A stretch of DNA of 64,000 nucleotides from Spirodela intermedia. Lineage: Eukaryota > Streptophyta > Magnoliopsida > Alismatales > Araceae. Positions within the stretch are counted from its first letter, which is position 1. Each line of letters opens with the position of its first letter. The stretch is from positions 997,001 through 1,061,000 of the forward strand of contig LR746281.1 of NCBI GenBank assembly GCA_902729315.2, written 5' to 3'. The notes under the pieces were generated by a model. It was not told where the DNA came from. It saw nothing but the letters and a program-made list of their open reading frames with translations, and did no database searches. Made by a program: the position numbers and the translations under genes. Shown piece by piece: positions 58,356-64,000 of the stretch.

Positions 58356-58386
<31 letters not shown>

Positions 58387-58894
58387 TTATTATTATTATT
58401 ATTAACTCAATTATACAACATTACTGATAATCCTGTTTTCCTTCTCTTTAATCTTGATAATCGTTTCTTTTATTCATGATTATCTTCTGGTTGTTAACAA
58501 CCGATTTGGTATTATATTATTTTAGTTTGGGGAGATGTTGTATCATATTTTTGTTGTTTCTAAGATTTGGTATTACATTATACGACATCTATCATTTTGT
58601 TTTTTGCTAAAAGCGCAAGTAACCAAAAGAAAAACGTCGTCGTCATCGTTGTTGTAGATCGCTGTGGCGTGGAAGCCGTTAATGAAGAAACTGAAGCTGT
58701 GGAAATCGATCCGCACCCTCGCACGGCTCTACGACGCCGGGATGGGCATGTTCATCTTCATCCCGATCTTCGTGGGCTCGTGGTTCCCCTTCGTCTCCAC
58801 CTTCCAGACCCGGCTTCTCTTCAACCAGGCATTCAGCCGAGGTCTCGAGATCTCCCTCATCCTCGCTGGAAACAACCCAAACACCGGCCTATGA
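21782..58894 (+). CDS. GSL10: Callose synthase (1,3-beta-glucan synthase), GSL10/CALS9 type
   Basis: Fifty-one exons encode 1908 aa with no frame break: 21782-21983, 23571-23668, 23896-24059, 25656-25779, 26548-26658, 26730-26855, 27931-28020, 29529-29626, 32541-32658, 33828-33953, 34710-34786, 35490-35568, 37319-37441, 38374-38476, 38592-38715, 39025-39202, 39318-39370, 40034-40094, 40171-40255, 41847-41896, 42045-42131, 42256-42338, 42416-42440, 43793-43887, 43969-44050, 44153-44313, 44416-44536, 45191-45288, 45372-45462, 45564-45724, 45816-45925, 46390-46524, 50177-50245, 50317-50494, 50576-50690, 51308-51427, 52301-52416, 52496-52579, 52661-52773, 53610-53662, 53732-53908, 54614-54661, 55472-55630, 55792-55905, 56007-56095, 56183-56341, 56424-56526, 56615-56734, 57520-57570, 57677-57859, 58658-58894. 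It polymerises UDP-glucose into callose at the plasma membrane. The N-terminal region carries YNIIPLDAP and [16 protein letters not shown]; a first membrane cluster spans about 485-760; a long cytosolic glucan-synthase loop ([46 protein letters not shown]) reaches about 1475; a second membrane cluster follows. The C terminus ([13 protein letters not shown]) matches Arabidopsis GSL10, needed for pollen development, more than GSL8. Confidence 0.97.
23211..23383 (+). repeat. Tandem duplication (~87 bp) in callose synthase intron 2
   Basis: Two adjacent copies each run from ACAGTTTTT through AAATGATGTGTGAA and GCATTACATAATTT to TTTTCTCTT. They begin at 23211 and 23298. A few substitutions and small indels separate them. 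Confidence 0.75.
29047..29330 (+). mobile_element. Possible LTR fragment (Copia-like), intron 7
   Basis: The segment starts TGTTGG and ends in CA. Its interior resembles plant LTRs: an early TTCTAGG/GTTATTTTGGAAAAG region, then a CCCTATACTAGGGGGTGTAATG stretch like a decayed TATA/leader, then a CT-rich part. No target duplication or partner LTR is visible, so this is a tentative solo or truncated LTR. Confidence 0.3.
31879..31891 (-). other. Retrotransposon primer binding site (initiator tRNA-Met type)
   Basis: The minus strand reads TGGTATCAGAGCC, the standard plant Copia primer binding site, just inside the 5' LTR. Confidence 0.85.
31898..32151 (-). repeat. 5' LTR of the decayed Copia fragment
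   Basis: This 254-bp terminal repeat is bounded by TGTTG and CAACA and followed, after six bases, by the primer binding site. No second copy is found in the window. Confidence 0.7.
34845..35420. other. GC-rich, C-skewed island in callose synthase intron 11
   Basis: This stretch of about 570 bp is far richer in C and G than the flanking AT-rich intron, and CCT/CTCC blocks are frequent on the plus strand. It has no long uninterrupted frame, no terminal repeats I could pair and no recognised motif. An old insertion of foreign or transposon DNA is the simplest guess. Confidence 0.45.
36030..36191 (+). repeat. Cluster of degenerate GAATCCACAAG repeats (intron 12)
   Basis: Copies or near-copies of GAATCCACAAG occur at 36030, 36072, 36134, 36161 and 36181 within about 160 bp. 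They are irregularly spaced. The block could be part of a decayed transposon. Confidence 0.5.
48083..48272 (-). repeat. 3' LTR of the minimal Copia element
   Basis: This 190-bp repeat pairs with 48999-49199, sharing among others the blocks GGTTCTAGACACAGCTATCC and TTCATTCAAAAAG-like. A short purine tract precedes it on the minus strand. Confidence 0.85.
48999..49199 (-). repeat. 5' LTR of the minimal Copia element
   Basis: This is the 201-bp partner of the LTR at 48083-48272. It is followed directly on the minus strand by a sequence with two transitions from the usual tRNA-Met primer site. Confidence 0.85.
53058..53197. mobile_element. MITE-like element with 17-bp terminal inverted repeats (intron 39)
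   Basis: The left end ACTATACGGTTAGTCTC (53058-53074) and right end GAGACCAACCGTATAGT (53181-53197) are inverted repeats with one mismatch. The 140-bp element has no coding capacity. TTTCAC occurs just left of it (53052-53057) and one base to its right (53199-53204), a candidate target duplication. The superfamily is not assigned. Confidence 0.78.
58355..58404. repeat. (ATT)n microsatellite, last intron of callose synthase
   Basis: About 16 ATT units with one interruption lie in the 798-bp final intron. Confidence 0.9.
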
Positions 58895-59125
58895 GCACAG
58901 ACTCCACTCCCACTTTGACTCCAACACCCAGTCCTCCCCCTCCACAACGACTTGGGAAGAGGATTCTTCGCGTTCATCGGGAACTCGAGCCAAGCGGGCG
59001 ATTTGTTTCTTTGAAACGCCATCTGGAACTGTGCTTGATTTTGCGGAACGCACTCATCCGTTACCCTCTCACACGCTCGAGACGGTCCAGTTATTAAGGT
59101 TATTAAGTTTTGAAGATGCTCTCTA

Positions 59126-59154
59126 CTCTAATCTAATCTAATCTAATCTAATCT
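59126..59154. repeat. (CTAAT)n pentanucleotide repeat
   Basis: Five tandem CTAAT units lie about 230 bp past the callose synthase stop codon. Confidence 0.85.
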
Positions 59155-59625
59155 CTCGTCGAGATAAATCCCTAACTCTGGACCGATGCTGCTCTCGTTT
59201 TTATACCACATGGTTGACGACGTCCCTGGTCAGCTTGTCCGTCCGTCCGTCTGTCTCTCCTCGCAATGAATGCTCCACCTTTCCGCGGCGTAGGTCTTTA
59301 TATTTTATACGCAGAGGCGGACCCATTTAATAAAATCTGAAAGGCCCCGGTCATCATTACCTCGGCAGCCATGAATAGCAAGTAATAAATAAATAAATAA
59401 AAAAGGAGGGATATCTCATCTCATCTCATGGTGCCCACATTTTATAAGCAGTCCGAACAGCGTCAACAGCATTAAATTAGAAGAAAGAAATGAAGCAAGA
59501 TCGGGGGGAGGGAGTGATGATTGATGATGGTCCAGACCCAAAGAATAAACGAGGGAGAGGATGACACGGGAGAGCACAGTTTAGGATTGTTTAAGGTTTT
59601 CATCCTTCTGGGGTGGGGCAGGCAA

Positions 59626-59633
<8 letters not shown>

Positions 59634-59658
<25 letters not shown>
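59634..59658. repeat. (GA)n tract in actin 3' region
   Basis: A GA run of about 12 units lies about 80 bp past the actin stop codon, in the probable 3' UTR. In the gene sense it is a CT tract. Confidence 0.85.
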
Positions 59659-59734
59659 TACGAGGGAACGGGGTGTTGTCCCCCACCCCACCCCCCTTTC
59701 AGCCAGGACTCTCTTTCTTTCTCTTTCTCTCTCC

Positions 59735-61866
<2,132 letters not shown>

Positions 61867-61875
61867 CTCTTACGT

Positions 61876-62797
61876 CTGAAAAGGAGAAATCTTCAACGTA
61901 AATGCGGAGGCACGAAAAGGTAATAAAAAAATGCATGCGTAGATTAACCAAAGCATCTACTCCTGGGGAGAGCCGTACAAGATTCAGTCTCATATCCAGG
62001 TTTACTCCGAAACCACACTTATCGGTAAATACTCGGAAGGAGAAAAATGAATGAAAACATTAAATCATAAGCTTATGAATGAAAAAGGTGTAACCAATAA
62101 GTGATTAAAAAATCAAGGGATTGTTTTCCAGATTATGAAAAAAAAAATACCCAGCGTGGACACCCTCAACGCATTTTTATGGCTAGGATTCTTCACTATA
62201 GGATACGTGTGTCAAAACCATCGTAGCAGCAGCTTTGGCGAATCATCTTGCGCGTGAAAGATAATTGAACAAAAACATAGAAGACAATAAAAGATCAAAA
62301 CCTACGGAAAGATGATAAACTCAGATCTGCGAGCAGCACAGCAATGAGAAAAGAGATGCAGGAAAAAAAAGCAGACTCAATCGTCAAGAGTATCTTGAGC
62401 CAATGACGACGAATAGCGAATCGCGTCGCCAGCATTATTCCCGCACCGCTTTTGATTCAAAAAACAAGTGCACACAAATGCGCGCTCTAGCCCCAATGTG
62501 GCCACATTCCATCCGCCTAGAGCAGGAAACGGCACATTGTCAGGACGTCGACGCACCAGCCGTCTGACCAGACAATCGAATCACAAAACCTAGGTCTCAA
62601 TAAAAACAAAGAAGAAACAGAAGGAGGATCTGCAAACACGGGGAAACCAAACATTTTCCTCCTCGACCTCTACGAGAGGAGCATAAGCATCGAGAAACGA
62701 ACAACGACAGCGGCCCCCGGGGATCGGCACAGAGCGGAGATCTTGCTCGATCCATCTCAACCAACGAAGAAAACATCAAGAGAGAGCGGATGCAAAC
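61876..62797 (-). other. Actin 5' leader intron
   Basis: The donor GAG|GTTTGC lies at 62798/62797 and the acceptor CTTTTCAG ends at 61876, ten bases before the ATG. The 922-bp intron is AT-rich near the acceptor. Plant actins usually carry such an intron in the 5' UTR. Confidence 0.8.
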
Positions 62798-62928
62798 CTC
62801 GGGGTGAAACCCTAGCTCGGAATCAACCTTGCCTGGAGGAGCAGCCCCCGCAGCGTCTCTTCGCTTCCTCGTCGCCCTGTCCAACCCCACGTATTGTCTT
62901 CTCACCCCGCCTCGCTGTTTAAAAGGAG

Positions 62929-62951
62929 GAGAGAGAGAGAGAGAGAGAGAG
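62929..62951. repeat. GA/CT tract in actin leader region
   Basis: A GA run of about 11 units sits just upstream of the leader-exon donor, probably in the 5' UTR. A similar CT run is at 63093-63113. Confidence 0.8.
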
Positions 62952-63150
62952 GTGGGGGAGGTTTTCTCGGAAATGAAATGGAAATCTGGGGCAAATGAAT
63001 TTCTCCTTCCTTCCAAATGAAACGCAAGGCGGGGGAGACGCGATCTGGGCCGTCCGTTTCAATTATGCGGACCGTCCCCCCCCCTTCCTCCCTCTCTCTC
63101 TCTCTCTCTCTCTCGTGTGGACAACTCGGCAATTATGTGAAAATTAATAT

Positions 63151-63163
63151 CCATATATAAAAA
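63151..63163 (-). promoter_or_regulatory. Candidate TATA box of actin promoter
   Basis: The minus strand reads TTTTTATATATGG, a good TATA box, upstream of a short transcribed-looking CT/GA leader. It would place transcription start near 63125. No transcript evidence is available. Confidence 0.4.
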
Positions 63164-63660
63164 GAAGAATTAAAAGATAATATCATAGAAAAAGTTCTTT
63201 ACGATTTTTTTAGAATACTTTCCCTAATATTTTTTTAGGTTATCTAATAATTAAAAAACTAAGGAATGTTTCAAAATCCTCTGATATTTTTATAAAAAGC
63301 CATCTAATTTTTAAACAAGAACCAATAAGAAACTTTTAATAAGTTCTCTAATATATATATATTTAAATCTAATAATTTAAAATATGCTATATATTTTTAT
63401 AAAAATCATTAAGAAATTTTTAAAAAAATCTCTGTGAAAATTTATTTTAAAATAGAAATTTTATTTATAAAAAAACTAAAATATTAATTCCATAAAAGGT
63501 AAAAAAAAAATTTAAAAAAATTAAGATACTAGCCTTACGTTCCCTGATTTATTTCTTCTCTATTGGTAAATATCTCCGATTAAAATCCCATCTCCGGAAT
63601 TTTTAAGTACGTAGAATCCATTTTTAGGAAATTTGTACTCCTGATCTTTAGCGCATATTT
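63164..63660. other. AT-rich intergenic DNA
   Basis: This is a very AT-rich stretch with A/T runs between the actin promoter and the promoter of the gene starting near 63928. No coding potential is seen. Confidence 0.7.
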
Positions 63661-63669
63661 ATCGGGTTC

Positions 63670-63726
63670 GGCCCATTTTCCCCTGGTTTAAAGGGAAGGC
63701 CCGAAATAAAATTCTGGCCCGGCCCA
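63670..63726 (+). promoter_or_regulatory. GGCCCA (site II-like) promoter elements
   Basis: GGCCCA occurs at 63670-63675 and 63721-63726, with further GGCCC motifs to about 63780. Such TGGGCC/GGCCCA elements mark promoters of growth, ribosomal and organelle-protein genes. The position suits a plus-strand gene starting near 63928. Confidence 0.4.
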
Positions 63727-63870
63727 AATCGAAAATGGTCCAGGCTCTATTTGTGTGGCCCCTAAGACGCCCGGCCCGTTTATTGGCTCCTTCACAAATC
63801 CCTAACGGGTAACGGCTTTCATCCCCTCTGTTATTGTTGTCTTCTTCCTCTCTTCGCTCCCTCTGTGGAG

Positions 63871-63918
63871 ATGTCCCCATCGTCCAGCTTCCTCTCCCCC
63901 GCGAAGATCGCGTCGTAG
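63871..63918 (+). CDS. Upstream ORF before the terminal partial gene
   Basis: ATG at 63871 opens 15 codons ending at TAG 63916-63918. It is in the same frame as, and nine bases before, the ATG at 63928. It could regulate that gene or be chance. Confidence 0.3.
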   Translation: MSPSSSFLSPAKIAS

Positions 63919-63927
63919 GAAGGACCG

Positions 63928-64000
63928 ATGATCCGCCGGCGAACTTCGTGTTCCCTATCTTCGAGCACGTCCACCGCCCTTTTTCACAGCACTGCGGCGC
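63928..64000 (+). CDS. N terminus of an unidentified protein, probably organelle-targeted (partial)
   Basis: The ATG is the first after an in-frame stop at 63916. The 24 visible codons give MIRRRTSCSLSSSTSTALFH and then Ser/Thr/Ala, rich in Arg and Ser with no acidic residues, as in mitochondrial or plastid presequences. Site II-like elements upstream fit an organelle-protein gene. The product cannot be named because the frame leaves the window. Confidence 0.4.
   Translation, partial: MIRRRTSCSLSSSTSTALFHSTAA

Larger units (their letters stand above)
58895..59734. other. Convergent 3' region between callose synthase and actin
   Basis: The two genes converge here, so both 3' UTRs and polyadenylation signals must lie in these 840 bp. 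The segment holds a (CTAAT)n run near 59126-59154, an AAT-rich stretch at 59380-59405 and a GA run. No coding gene is recognised. Confidence 0.6.

Noticed and set aside
62597-63132. Frames on both strands over the actin leader
   Set aside because: They cover the 5' UTR, the leader-exon donor and GA/CT tracts; composition is repetitive and there is no homology.

Overview
This window is nuclear DNA from a flowering plant. It carries spliced genes of plant families: a NAC transcription factor, plastid NUDT23, clade D PP2C, a GSL10-type callose synthase and a 377-residue plant actin with a leader intron. Introns are AT-rich, and many CT/GA, GAA and other simple repeats lie near gene starts. The lineage cannot be fixed from the sequence alone.

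Layout. On the minus strand, 1-1926 holds the first two coding exons of a NAC gene whose last exon lies before the window. At 4232-5311 (minus) is an intronless gene for a two-pass membrane SGNH/PC-esterase-like protein. At 6369-10533 (minus) is a complete 20-exon UDP-glucose pyrophosphorylase gene (470 aa) with a U12-type intron and a GC-AG intron. At 11108-14414 (minus) is a 7-exon NUDT23-like Nudix hydrolase with a plastid transit peptide (288 aa). It is divergent from a 4-exon PP2C at 15566-19837 (plus, 379 aa). Most of the right half, 21782-58894 (plus), is one 51-exon gene for a GSL10/CALS9-type callose synthase (1908 aa, about 37 kb). At 59735-61866 (minus) is a 4-exon actin gene with a leader intron reaching 62797. 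The last bases (63928 on, plus) look like the start of another gene with an organelle-targeting N terminus.

Mobile DNA: every transposon remnant I can support lies inside an intron of the callose synthase gene. These are a decayed 5' half of a Copia element (29940-32151), a tiny two-LTR Copia element with a 5-bp target duplication (48083-49199), a 140-bp inverted-repeat MITE-like element (53058-53197) and a possible LTR fragment (29047-29330).

The genes do not form an operon-like unit. UGPase makes UDP-glucose, the substrate of callose synthase, so two neighbours share a metabolite; this is ordinary plant gene order and I infer no cluster. I found no novel multi-gene system. The observations most worth checking are the U12 intron, the minimal Copia element, the MITE, a three-copy diverged repeat in a PP2C intron, alternative or upstream starts, and a GC-rich island of unknown origin.
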